From positions 1 to 64,000 of the forward strand of contig CAJUJY010000008.1 of assembly GCA_910586555.1 (NCBI GenBank): DNA of 64,000 nucleotides, given 5' to 3'. Below, one piece after another: positions 51,022-58,562 of the stretch. Made by a program: the position numbers and the translations under genes. The notes beneath the pieces were generated by a model that was given only the letters and a program-made list of their open reading frames with translations, was not told the origin of the DNA and made no database searches. Positions within the stretch are counted from its first letter, which is position 1; every line of letters starts with the position of its first letter. The stretch is from an uncultured Lachnospiraceae bacterium. GTDB lineage: Bacteria; Bacillota; Clostridia; Lachnospirales; Lachnospiraceae.

Positions 51022-51838
51022 AGTAGTACAGGAAGAAGTTTATAAAAGTGGTTCAGTACAGTATATTGACAGCAGGGAAGTGGCAGAGATGGTAGGAAAA
51101 GAGCACAAAAAATTACTTAGAGATATTCGTACCTATATTAATCAGATTAAGGAAATCAGTGAGGGGCAAAACCCAAAGTCCAAAATTGGCCTCTCTGATT
51201 CAGAAGCAAAACGCAAAATTGAGTTCTCTGATTTTTTCATTGAATCTTCATATTATGTTGATGGACAGAGTAGAACATACCCTTGTTATAAAGTGACATT
51301 GAAGGGTTGTGAATTTATTGCCCACAAGCTGACAGGCATTAAGGGAACGGAATTTACAGTAAAATACATAAACCGTTTCCATGATATGGAAGATAAAATG
51401 ATAGATGGCAAAGTATTACAACAATTTATGGAACAGCAGATAAAAACAAACCAGGTACAGACAGAGTTTAACCAAAAGATGATGGAACGCTTGGAACATC
51501 TGGAAAAACCAGCCAGGAACAAGGGCAGTTATAAGGGAAACCCGTTCTTAACTGGTGATGAAGATGATATTGAAGAAAGGAAAGAAATCCTGTATAGCCT
51601 GACAGCAAAGCTTGCAGGGCTATGGGGCTACCAGCATACACAGATACTCCACCAGATGTACAAGATGCTGGAACTAAGGCTTGGCATTGTGCTTGACTGC
51701 TATAAAGAGGTATACCGTTCTGAAACAGGGAAAGAAGACGCCTGTATGGCAGAGGTCATTGCTTCCCATGACTGGATATATGAAAAGGCAGTTGAGTTGT
51801 GTGAGTATGCGGTTGAGAAAAAACAGAACATGGATTAA
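51002..51838 (+). CDS. Antirepressor, Rha-type N-terminus, cassette B
   Basis: 278 residues. N-terminal Rha/pRha domain (YIDSREVAEMVGKEHKKLLR, ESSYYVDGQSRTYPCYKVTL, TGIKGTEFTVKYINRFHDME). From KVLQQFMEQQIKTNQVQTEF to the end it closely matches the cassette A antirepressor. So two unrelated N-terminal domains are fitted to one common C-terminal half. Confidence 0.82.
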   Translation: MKETENKVVQEEVYKSGSVQYIDSREVAEMVGKEHKKLLRDIRTYINQIKEISEGQNPKSKIGLSDSEAKRKIEFSDFFIESSYYVDGQSRTYPCYKVTLKGCEFIAHKLTGIKGTEFTVKYINRFHDMEDKMIDGKVLQQFMEQQIKTNQVQTEFNQKMMERLEHLEKPARNKGSYKGNPFLTGDEDDIEERKEILYSLTAKLAGLWGYQHTQILHQMYKMLELRLGIVLDCYKEVYRSETGKEDACMAEVIASHDWIYEKAVELCEYAVEKKQNMD

Positions 51839-52044
51839 AGGTTGCCCGTAGAAGCGTTTTAAAGGCGTTATAAGGGAAAGAAATCCAAAAAGGTATAAAT
51901 AATACCAGTGAATACTTAAAGGCGTTCCCTGGGGTTGTTAGCGTACCATAATGGCACGCAAACGAGAGTTGCATGGCTGTTTGCGTGCATATAGTATCGT
52001 ATTTGAAAAAATAATTAATACATATTAGAGCCGGAGAGGTAGTT

Positions 52045-52803
52045 ATGCAGGGGGATTACATAAAACTCAGCCGTAAGATGCTGGACTGGGAGTGGTATAA
52101 AAACAACAATACAAAAATATTGTTTTTGCACTGTTTGTTAAAAGCGAACTGGAAAGATGGGAAGTTTGAAAACAACGTGATAAAAAGGGGTGAATTTGTA
52201 ACATCTTTACCAACACTTGCACTTGAAACAGGATTAACAGTAAGACAGGTAAGGACAGCATTAAACCACTTAAAAACGACAGGCGAACTGACAGTCAGAA
52301 CAACATCAAAATACAGCATATTTACAGTGAATAATTACAATGCCTATCAATCAAATGACAGGCAGGTTGACAGTCAGGTGACAGACAAACGGCAGACAAA
52401 CGACAGTCAAGTGACAACAATAGAAGAATCTAAGAATTTAAGAATGAAAGAATGTAAGAAAATAATATATACATGTGCGTTTGAAGAATTTTGGAAAATA
52501 TATCCAAGAAAGAAAGATAAGGGCAACGCATTTAAAAAGTTTAATGCAAGATTAAATTCAGGTTTTTCAGAGAATGAACTTATAGGAGCTGCGAAAAAAT
52601 ATGCTGAAGAATGTGTAAAGAACAGCACTGAAGAAAAATATATTAAACATGCTACAACCTTTTTAAGTGATACTACACCATTTATTGATTATTTAGACAA
52701 GAAAGATGGAGGTGGCAATATTGGAAACAATGGAACAGTTATTGATGGGAGTGCTGCAAAAGGTGAAGATAGCAAAGCCGGAATCAGAGAAGTATTCGTC
52801 TGA
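52045..52803 (+). CDS. DnaD-like phage replication initiation protein
   Basis: 252 residues. N-terminal winged helix (MQGDYIKLSRKMLDWEWYKN, then TGLTVRQVRTALNHLKTTGE), polar linker, and a C-terminal helical domain FEEFWKIYPRKKDKGNAFKK typical of phage DnaD/DnaT-like initiators. Encoded just before the helicase loader, as usual. A fragment of a close homologue lies inverted at 34712-34920. GGAGAGG precedes the ATG. Confidence 0.85.
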   Translation: MQGDYIKLSRKMLDWEWYKNNNTKILFLHCLLKANWKDGKFENNVIKRGEFVTSLPTLALETGLTVRQVRTALNHLKTTGELTVRTTSKYSIFTVNNYNAYQSNDRQVDSQVTDKRQTNDSQVTTIEESKNLRMKECKKIIYTCAFEEFWKIYPRKKDKGNAFKKFNARLNSGFSENELIGAAKKYAEECVKNSTEEKYIKHATTFLSDTTPFIDYLDKKDGGGNIGNNGTVIDGSAAKGEDSKAGIREVFV

Positions 52804-53563
52804 CAAAACATGCCCCTTATGTGGAGGCAGTGGATGGGAAGCTTTTTATGATGGTGATGGACGTGTGGTATACAGGGATTGTAAATGCGGGTTAAGACAA
52901 AGACAGATTAATGAAGGACGTTTAAAATTTGCTAATATTCCCGAAAATTTCAAAGGGCTTTTATTAGAAAACTTCAGGACAGATATTTATACTGACAAAA
53001 GAAGCCAGAGTATAGCAGCTAATAGTGTTATTGGAATAAAAACATGGCTTAATGAATTTGAAAAGATAGAAAAAGCTGGTTTAGGGCTTTATATATTTTC
53101 AGAAGCCAAGGGTACTGGTAAAACAAGGATGCTGGCAAGCATAGCAAATGAATTAGTAAACAGAGGCATACAGGTAAAATTTGCTACATCATTACAAATT
53201 TTACAGGAAATAAAATCTACATGGGATAAGAATACTGATTATTCTGAACACCGTTTATTGAATGATTTGTCAAATACAAGGGTTCTGGTTATTGATGATT
53301 TTGGTGTTGAAAAAGACCAGCCGTGGATTAACGAACGTTTTCTCCAGATTTTAAATGAACGTTGTAATTCAAAGAAGATAACGATATTTTCAAGCAATAT
53401 AGAACCTGGCAAGCTTAAATATGATGAAAGGATTATAGACAGGCTGAAAGAATGTACCATGAGTGTACATTTTCCAGAGAATGGTGTCAGGGAAGCAATA
53501 GGAAAAGAAAAAAAGGAAAATTTTTTAATGGAGGTAGAAGCATGTCTGAAGAAACAAATATAG
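52706..53563 (+). CDS. DnaC-like helicase loader (AAA+ ATPase)
   Basis: Up to 285 residues. Zinc-finger-like CPLCGGSGW..CKC near the N-terminus, P-loop region LYIFSEAKGTGKTRMLASIA, Walker B VLVIDDFGVEK and sensor FSSNIE. It loads the replicative helicase onto phage DNA. The start is uncertain: GGAGGTG at 52708-52714 favours the TTG at 52721 or ATG at 52730 over the ATG at 52706. It overlaps the dnaD-like gene by about 100 bases. Confidence 0.88.
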   Translation: MEVAILETMEQLLMGVLQKVKIAKPESEKYSSDKTCPLCGGSGWEAFYDGDGRVVYRDCKCGLRQRQINEGRLKFANIPENFKGLLLENFRTDIYTDKRSQSIAANSVIGIKTWLNEFEKIEKAGLGLYIFSEAKGTGKTRMLASIANELVNRGIQVKFATSLQILQEIKSTWDKNTDYSEHRLLNDLSNTRVLVIDDFGVEKDQPWINERFLQILNERCNSKKITIFSSNIEPGKLKYDERIIDRLKECTMSVHFPENGVREAIGKEKKENFLMEVEACLKKQI

Positions 53564-54654
53564 TACCAGAAACAACGGAAAATGGAACAGTTGCTGCACA
53601 ACCTGCAAAAATGGAGTTTAAGCTTATTAGTCCTAAAGAAGATGGTTTTCTCCGTGTGATTAAGTGGAATAAAGAAGAACTTGAAGCAGCAGTAAAGCAG
53701 AAAATTGTAAGTTATGAGAATATTGTTTATACAGAAAACAATATGAAACAGGCAAAGGCAGACCGTGCAGAACTTAATAAGCTTACTAAAGCCATTGAGG
53801 AACGCCGTAAAATGGTAAAAAGAATTATTAATGAACCTTATGATACATTTGAGGCAGAGTTAAAAGAAGTCCTGTCATTAATCAGGAAACCTGTAGATAT
53901 CATTGACAGACAAGTGAAGGCATTTGAGAACCAGCAGAAAGAAGAGAAAAAAGAAAGCATACATAGATTTTATGATGAAATTATCGGAGATTTAACAGAT
54001 GTTCTGCCATTTGAAAAGGTATTTGATAACAGATACCTTAACCAGACTTATAAGCTGGCAGAGGCACAGGCTGATTTAAAGAAAAAGATAGAAAAAGTCC
54101 ATACTGATTTGGAAACAATCGACAGCCTGGAAAGCAAATTTAAACTTAATGTGAAAGATGTCTATGTTAAGACTTTGGACATTAGCAAAGCATTAGCAGA
54201 GAATAAAAGGCTGTCTGAACTGGAAGAAAAACTGGAGGCAGAAAGGAGGCAGAAAGCGGAAGAAGAGGCAAGGAAAAAACATCTTGAAGAAGAACGCCAG
54301 AGGGCAGCAGAGGAAAGAGCCAAAGTGTTAGAAATTCAAAGGAAAGCAAGACAGAAGGATGTTAAAAACCAGGAAAGTGAAAATATTACAAGACCTGTAG
54401 AAAATAATATACCAGATAAAAAAGAAATCACATCAAGTAACCAGGAGAATTTACAGATACCAGTATATGAAACCAAGGAAGTAATCCAGAATACAGAACA
54501 GGCATGCAGGATATCTGAAACCTCATCTGTTTCAGAGCAAAAAAAAGAAAAGAAATACCGTACAAAGTTTTGTGTAACAGGCACGAAAAAGCAGTTGGAA
54601 AAACTGATACAGTTTATGAATGAAACTGGTATTGATTATGGAAAAGTAAATTAA
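53542..54654 (+). CDS. DUF1351 phage protein
   Basis: 370 residues from the ATG at 53542 (GGAGG upstream). The N-terminal half matches DUF1351-type phage proteins (NMKQAKADRAELNKLTKAIE, then RRKMVKRIINEPYDTFEAEL); the middle is a long charged coiled coil (EEKLEAERRQKAEEEARKKH), and the C-terminus is basic. Such proteins accompany phage replication or recombination genes; biochemical function not known. Confidence 0.75.
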   Translation: MSEETNIVPETTENGTVAAQPAKMEFKLISPKEDGFLRVIKWNKEELEAAVKQKIVSYENIVYTENNMKQAKADRAELNKLTKAIEERRKMVKRIINEPYDTFEAELKEVLSLIRKPVDIIDRQVKAFENQQKEEKKESIHRFYDEIIGDLTDVLPFEKVFDNRYLNQTYKLAEAQADLKKKIEKVHTDLETIDSLESKFKLNVKDVYVKTLDISKALAENKRLSELEEKLEAERRQKAEEEARKKHLEEERQRAAEERAKVLEIQRKARQKDVKNQESENITRPVENNIPDKKEITSSNQENLQIPVYETKEVIQNTEQACRISETSSVSEQKKEKKYRTKFCVTGTKKQLEKLIQFMNETGIDYGKVN

Positions 54655-54750
54655 AAAATATTATCCTTACAAAAAAGACCGCCCCTTGCAGAACGGCCAG
54701 CCTATATTGATTATAACTTGTATTATAAATCAAGTCAAGGAGGCGGTGCA

Positions 54751-55203
54751 ATGCAGAATGGAATTAAAGAAATGTCTGCTAAGGAATATTTATCGCAGGT
54801 CAGAAGAGGAGAAGCTGACATAACAAGATTAAACTGTGATAAGCAAAATCTGTATGAAATATTATACTCGCTTGGAGGTACAAAGGAAGGGGAACGGGTA
54901 CAGACATCAAAAAATGCTGACAGGTTTGGAAGCATTTTTGTAAAAATTGAAGAAAAAGATTATCTTATTGAGAAAAAACTGAAGGAACTTATAGATTTTA
55001 AAATAGAAGTGGCAGACAGAATAGGCACGCTTTCAGAACCAAAATATGCAGAACTTCTTTATAAACGTTATATACAGTTTAAAAGTTTTAAACAGATAGC
55101 AGCCGATATGGGATATTCGTATAGGTATGTGATAAAAATACATGGATATGCACTTCTGGAATTTGAAAAGAAAATGCAAAAAAGGTGCACAAATAACCTG
55201 TAA
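54751..55203 (+). CDS. DUF1492/ArpU-like phage late regulator
   Basis: 150 residues from the ATG at 54751 (AAGGAGG upstream). The C-terminus has a sigma-region-4-like HTH (ELLYKRYIQFKSFKQIAADM, then GYSYRYVIKIHGYALLEFEK), typical of DUF1492/ArpU/RinA-type proteins that activate late phage genes. It is the last regulatory gene before packaging genes, though two antirepressor cassettes now lie between. Confidence 0.75.
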   Translation: MQNGIKEMSAKEYLSQVRRGEADITRLNCDKQNLYEILYSLGGTKEGERVQTSKNADRFGSIFVKIEEKDYLIEKKLKELIDFKIEVADRIGTLSEPKYAELLYKRYIQFKSFKQIAADMGYSYRYVIKIHGYALLEFEKKMQKRCTNNL

Positions 55204-55464
55204 AGGTGACATAAAGACATATAAAGGTGTACAAATGACACTTGAAGGTGTTATGAAAGTATGGTATTGTGTATGATGTCAAAAAGAAGAATTAATTATA
55301 TTGGCATTAACTCCAATGTATTATGTCACCCCTAAAAAATAGAATTGGCTGTTTTTCTCAGTAAGGAAATGTGGGAATTAACAATTTTATTGAAATATGT
55401 TAAAGTATGTGATAGAATTTTAATGTTGCCACCCCAAATCTGGTAACAGAAAGGGGGTGTCTAC
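55204..55464. other. Short gap with the TGTCACCCC motif
   Basis: No gene. Contains ATGTCACCCCTAAAAAA at 55323-55339, identical to 34410-34426, in the corresponding place after a putative late regulator gene. AAAGGGGGTG near 55452 serves the next small gene. Confidence 0.5.
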
Positions 55465-55551
55465 ATGGAAGATTTCTGTTCCTTTTTAGTTTCCGTTATG
55501 GTTGGTGTAGTATGCCACTACATCATCAAGTGGTTAGACGGTGACAAATAA
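55465..55551 (+). CDS. 28-residue hydrophobic peptide, type I toxin-like
   Basis: ATG after AAAGGGGGTG encodes MEDFCSFLVSVMVGVVCHYI and then IKWLDGDK: one membrane helix followed by a short charged tail. Size, strong ribosome site and an adjacent convergent terminator resemble type I toxin-antitoxin peptides (Fst/Ldr-like in form). An antisense RNA would be expected from the minus strand but is not demonstrated. Confidence 0.6.
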   Translation: MEDFCSFLVSVMVGVVCHYIIKWLDGDK

Positions 55552-55594
55552 TGGCAACTAGCCCATATGGAAGACCTCGCCATATAATGAGGAA

Positions 55595-55638
55595 GAACCC
55601 TCGGATGTATGCCAGTACAACCGAGGGTTCAATCTTTT
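55595..55638 (+). terminator. Terminator after the small hydrophobic peptide gene
   Basis: A perfect 10-bp stem GAACCCTCGG / CCGAGGGTTC with a 16-nt loop, extendable by TGTA/TACA, followed by AATCTTTT. It could terminate the peptide mRNA and, read the other way, a convergent RNA. Confidence 0.75.
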
Positions 55639-55734
55639 CGTCCACATGGACTTTTCTGTTCCTTTTTTGCCTGTGTATACGATATCATATATTCCAGGTA
55701 AAATCAAGTATATGCAGATAAAAAAATTATATAC

Positions 55735-56064
55735 ATTGGAAAAAGCCCTGAACTTGCAGACAAGCTTTTAGAGTATCAGTTAAAAGCAAAGGATATTTTG
55801 GCGGCAGCGTTTCTTCCAAAGCAGGATATGCCAAAAACCTCTATGGAACTTTTATAATTACATTATCAGGCTTTGAAAGAGGTTAATAAAAAAGTTGGAA
55901 ATGTATCTGATGAAGTTAAGGAAGTTAAACAAGACTTGGAACAATTTAAACAAGATATGCCAGTTCTTGGTATTGAGGAAAATAAAATAACAAGTGCAGT
56001 TAAAAAGGCTGGTGTTAAAATTTTTAAAAATTTAGAGAAAAAAGCATTGACTTGTAACTCGTAA
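55735..56064 (+). pseudogene. Remnant of an antirepressor (fifth cassette)
   Basis: A decayed frame: PELADKLLEYQLKAKDILAA as in the antirepressor at 56402, a stop, then VKQDLEQFKQDMPVLGIEEN and KITSAVKKAGVKIF as in the antirepressor at 57399. It thus combines sequences of both neighbours and ends inside the promoter of cassette C. A trace of deletion/recombination among cassettes. Confidence 0.7.
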
Positions 56065-56087
56065 CAGTATATAATGTAACTCGTAAC
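56047..56087 (+). promoter_or_regulatory. Cassette C promoter with perfect 13-bp operator repeats
   Basis: TTGACT (56047-56052), 17-bp spacer, TATAAT (56070-56075). TGTAACTCGTAAC is repeated exactly at 56053-56065 (spacer) and 56075-56087 (past the -10 box), 22 bp or two helical turns apart. Confidence 0.8.
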
Positions 56088-56133
56088 CGAAAGGAGGGAA
56101 TAAGGTATTCAACAAAGAAGCAGAGCCGATTAC

Positions 56134-56280
56134 ATGAAAGAGCGACGAAAAACAACAAAAAATTTCAGTGTTGAGGTTGAACGAGAAAAATTTGAAAAAT
56201 TGGAAAACAAGCTATCAAAGAAGAATATAACAAAAAAAGAGTGGCTTAATCAAAAAATCGACGATGAATTAAAAAAATAG
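56134..56280 (+). CDS. Arc-like ribbon-helix-helix repressor, cassette C
   Basis: 48 residues, the smallest of the four: strand KNFSVEVEREKFEKLENKLS and helix NITKKEWLNQKIDDELKK. The stop codon's last base is the first base of the following hairpin. GGAGGG stands 30 nt upstream, and no nearer strong ribosome site is seen except AAGAAGCAGAG, so the start is moderately certain. Confidence 0.7.
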   Translation: MKERRKTTKNFSVEVEREKFEKLENKLSKKNITKKEWLNQKIDDELKK

Positions 56281-56372
56281 AGTATTTACCGCCCTGAGAA
56301 AGTTGTAAATACTCTATAAGCAAAGTTCCTATAAGAAACTGATAAATATATTATATCAGCCTTTTATGGGAA
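56280..56372 (+). ncRNA. Tandem-hairpin element, cassette C
   Basis: Hairpin 1: GAGTATTTAC / GTAAATACTC around the 15-nt loop CGCCCTGAGAAAGTT (56280-56314). Hairpin 2: TTCCTATAA / TTATGGGAA outside CTGATA / TATCAG around AATATATTA (56326-56372). Ends 29 nt before the antirepressor ATG. Confidence 0.75.
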
Positions 56373-56401
56373 AGTCAAACTTTTTTATAGGAGGTTTTTT
56401 T

Positions 56402-56842
56402 ATGAAAAATTTAATAGTGAAATCTGTTGATGTTTTAGGAAGTTCCATAATGGCAGCAAAAGATAAAGATGGTCACATATGGGCAGGGGTAAATTACTTT
56501 TGCAATGCTCTTGGGATGACCAAAAACCAAAGAGATGTACAAGTTGAAAAAGTTCAATATGATAAGACTTTAAGTAAAGGGTGCGGGAAATTTCCCGCAG
56601 GGGTATTTGACAAGAATAATGAAGCGGTTGGTATAAGGCTGGATTTTATTCCTATGTGGCTTGCCAAAATTACAATAACTAAAAAAATGGAAAAAGAGCA
56701 CCCTGAACTTGCAGATAAGCTTTTAGAGTACCAGCTAAAGGCAAAGGATATTTTGGCGGCAGCGTTTCTTCCGCAGCAGCCAGCCAGACCATTATCTGTA
56801 TCAGAATACGCCTTATTGCACAAGATTTTTCGCAAAAAATGA
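56402..56842 (+). CDS. Antirepressor with P22-AR-N-like domain, cassette C (short)
   Basis: 146 residues from the ATG at 56402 (GGAGG upstream). The N-terminal domain resembles the P22 antirepressor N-terminal family (VKSVDVLGSSIMAAKDKDGH, then IRLDFIPMWLAKITITKKME). The usual C-terminal domain is missing; the protein stops soon after PARPLSVSEYALLHKIF, where the homologue at 57399 continues with its coiled coil and ORF6C part. Possibly truncated or a naturally short form. Confidence 0.7.
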   Translation: MKNLIVKSVDVLGSSIMAAKDKDGHIWAGVNYFCNALGMTKNQRDVQVEKVQYDKTLSKGCGKFPAGVFDKNNEAVGIRLDFIPMWLAKITITKKMEKEHPELADKLLEYQLKAKDILAAAFLPQQPARPLSVSEYALLHKIFRKK

Positions 56843-57029
56843 AAAAGGTAGCAAACCAAAAACATAATACATAATCAGGCTTGATACTACAAAAGAAATA
56901 ATAATGATGGAATAAAGTTGGATTAGGAAAAGGAAGTCGAATACTTATTGGACTTCCTTTTTTCGTGCAGTTTGATTGGGTTCTTTCTAACATATAGAAA
57001 TATATTTTATATCAAAATAATTAAAACAC

Positions 57030-57070
57030 TTGACAAACATATATATGTTTGATAAACTTGTAAACATATA
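57030..57070 (+). promoter_or_regulatory. Cassette D promoter with AAACATATA operators
   Basis: TTGACA (57030-57035), 17-bp spacer, TAAACT (57053-57058). AAACATATA occurs at 57035-57043, within the palindrome AAACATATATATGTTT, and again at 57062-57070 past the -10 box. Confidence 0.7.
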
Positions 57071-57086
57071 GAAAAGAGGTGAGTTA

Positions 57087-57278
57087 ATGGAAAAAGAACG
57101 GAAAACGTTCACTACTACAATAGATAAACCATTACAAAATAGGTTTAAAGCTAAATGTGCAGAAAGTGGCATAAAAATGAATGATTTATTAGAAGTATTT
57201 ATGCAAATGTACGTTGATGGAAAATTTGAAATGGTTTTACAACTAAATGAAGAAAAAACTATTGTAGAAAAGAAATAA
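57087..57278 (+). CDS. Arc-like ribbon-helix-helix repressor, cassette D
   Basis: 63 residues: strand RKTFTTTIDKPLQNRFKAKC, helices SGIKMNDLLEVFMQMYVDGK, and a short tail. AGAGGTG precedes the ATG. The predicted target is the AAACATATA repeat at its own promoter. Confidence 0.8.
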   Translation: MEKERKTFTTTIDKPLQNRFKAKCAESGIKMNDLLEVFMQMYVDGKFEMVLQLNEEKTIVEKK

Positions 57279-57365
57279 AACAACCGTCGCACCTACCACA
57301 GCTTAACGGTTGTTTTATACTAGGGAATACCCTCTATGAAATATTCTATCATAGATAGGGTTTCC
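57277..57365 (+). ncRNA. Tandem-hairpin element, cassette D
   Basis: Hairpin 1: AAAACAACCGT / ACGGTTGTTTT around the 18-nt loop CGCACCTACCACAGCTTA (57277-57316). Hairpin 2: GGAA/TTCC, ACCCT/AGGGT and CTATGA/TCATAG around the 9-nt loop AATATTCTA (57324-57365). Ends 33 nt before the antirepressor ATG. Confidence 0.75.
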
Positions 57366-57398
57366 TTGCAATCAAAAAATGGATTGGAGGAGAACAAA

Positions 57399-58154
57399 AT
57401 GTATAATTTTACAGTAATTGAAAATGAAATAGTACCAGTTTATTTAACAGATAATGGAGAAAAGGTTGTAGATGGCAGAAAGTTACATTCAGTATTACAG
57501 AGCAGGCAAGACTTTTCTACATGGGTAAAGGCAAGGTTGAAAGAGTGTGATGCAAAGGAAAATGTGGATTATGAACGCTTCCACAAAAAAATGGAAGCCA
57601 ATAATGCCACTATGATTGAATACATAATTAAACTTACTACTGCCAAAGAGATGGCAATGCTGGAACGTAATAGTAAAGGCAGGGAAGTAAGGCGTTATTT
57701 TATAAAAATAGAGGAAAAATATAAAGAACAGACACAACAGACTGCCAGACCATTATCTGTACAGGAACAGATACGTATTATTGCACAAGGCAATATAGAC
57801 TTGGAACAGAAGATTGATAATGTTAAACAGGATTTAGAGCAGTTCAAACAGGATATGCCAGTTCTTGGCATTGAGGAAAACAAAATAACAAGTGCGGTTA
57901 GAAAGGCTGGTGTTAAAATCCTTGGAGGGAAAGAGAGCAACGCATATAATGATAAATCCCTCCGCAGTAAATTATATAGTGATATATACAGGGAATTAAA
58001 ACGCCAGTTTGATGTGACTACATACAAGGCTATTAAACGCAGCCAGTGCAGTCTTGCACTTTCTGTCATAGAAACATATAAGCCGCCGCTTGCCCTGGAA
58101 GAACAGATACAAAGCTGCAATGCTCAGATGCAGTTTGGAACAGGGGTGGCATGA
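57399..58154 (+). CDS. Antirepressor, AntA + ORF6C domains, cassette D
   Basis: 251 residues from the ATG at 57399 (GGAGGAG upstream). N-terminal AntA/AntB domain (VVDGRKLHSVLQSRQDFSTW, then DYERFHKKMEANNATMIEYI, MAMLERNSKGREVRRYFIKI), a coiled-coil linker (NVKQDLEQFKQDMPVLGIEE) and C-terminal ORF6C domain (SKLYSDIYRELKRQFDVTTY). A complete antirepressor expected to neutralise a phage repressor. Confidence 0.88.
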   Translation: MYNFTVIENEIVPVYLTDNGEKVVDGRKLHSVLQSRQDFSTWVKARLKECDAKENVDYERFHKKMEANNATMIEYIIKLTTAKEMAMLERNSKGREVRRYFIKIEEKYKEQTQQTARPLSVQEQIRIIAQGNIDLEQKIDNVKQDLEQFKQDMPVLGIEENKITSAVRKAGVKILGGKESNAYNDKSLRSKLYSDIYRELKRQFDVTTYKAIKRSQCSLALSVIETYKPPLALEEQIQSCNAQMQFGTGVA

Positions 58155-58155
58155 T

Positions 58156-58359
58156 ATGGATATACAGAATAAAGAATATGTTTTAGATAAGCAGGACTGG
58201 ATTATGACTTCAGAAAGAACTGCAAAGATACTATTAGATGTTATAGTTGAAGAATATGGTATAAGAGATATGCTGGATTGCATGTATTATAATCTTAATG
58301 AAACAGACAAAAGAAAATTTTTAAATGTTGCATTTAAAAGGGCAAATGCACAAGTGTAA
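58156..58359 (+). CDS. Small hypothetical phage protein
   Basis: 67 residues (DIQNKEYVLDKQDWIMTSER, then YGIRDMLDCMYYNLNETDKR), starting one base after the antirepressor stop and hence probably coupled. No family recognised. A terminator follows. Confidence 0.55.
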   Translation: MDIQNKEYVLDKQDWIMTSERTAKILLDVIVEEYGIRDMLDCMYYNLNETDKRKFLNVAFKRANAQV

Positions 58360-58498
58360 ATGCAATTAATCAAGGTTGGAGATATGATGGTAAGTTATAA
58401 TGTATTCTTAATGGCGTAGAAAGCATGACAGAGATTAAATATAAGAAAAAATATGATTTATTGTAGTATATGGTAATATTTTAATTATTAAAAAATAC

Positions 58499-58534
58499 AA
58501 GAGGGGTAACATTAACATGTTGCCTCTCTTTTTT
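58499..58534 (+). terminator. Terminator before the packaging genes
   Basis: AAGAGGGGTAACAT / ATGTTGCCTCTCTT (14-bp stem with wobble pairs, loop TAAC) followed by TTTT. It separates the antirepressor cassettes from the late operon, so late genes likely have another promoter or antitermination. Confidence 0.8.
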
Positions 58535-58562
58535 ATAAAATCATAAGAGGAAGGTGAGGTGA

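Larger units (their letters stand above)
50201..52022 (+). repeat. Tandem duplication, unit B (antirepressor cassette B)
   Basis: Second copy of the unit starting at 48351. Near-identical blocks are the first 70 bp, the second hairpin, both small genes, the 3' half of the antirepressor and the trailing 180 bp. The operators, repressor gene, hairpin 1 stem and antirepressor N-terminus have diverged or been replaced. Confidence 0.75.
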
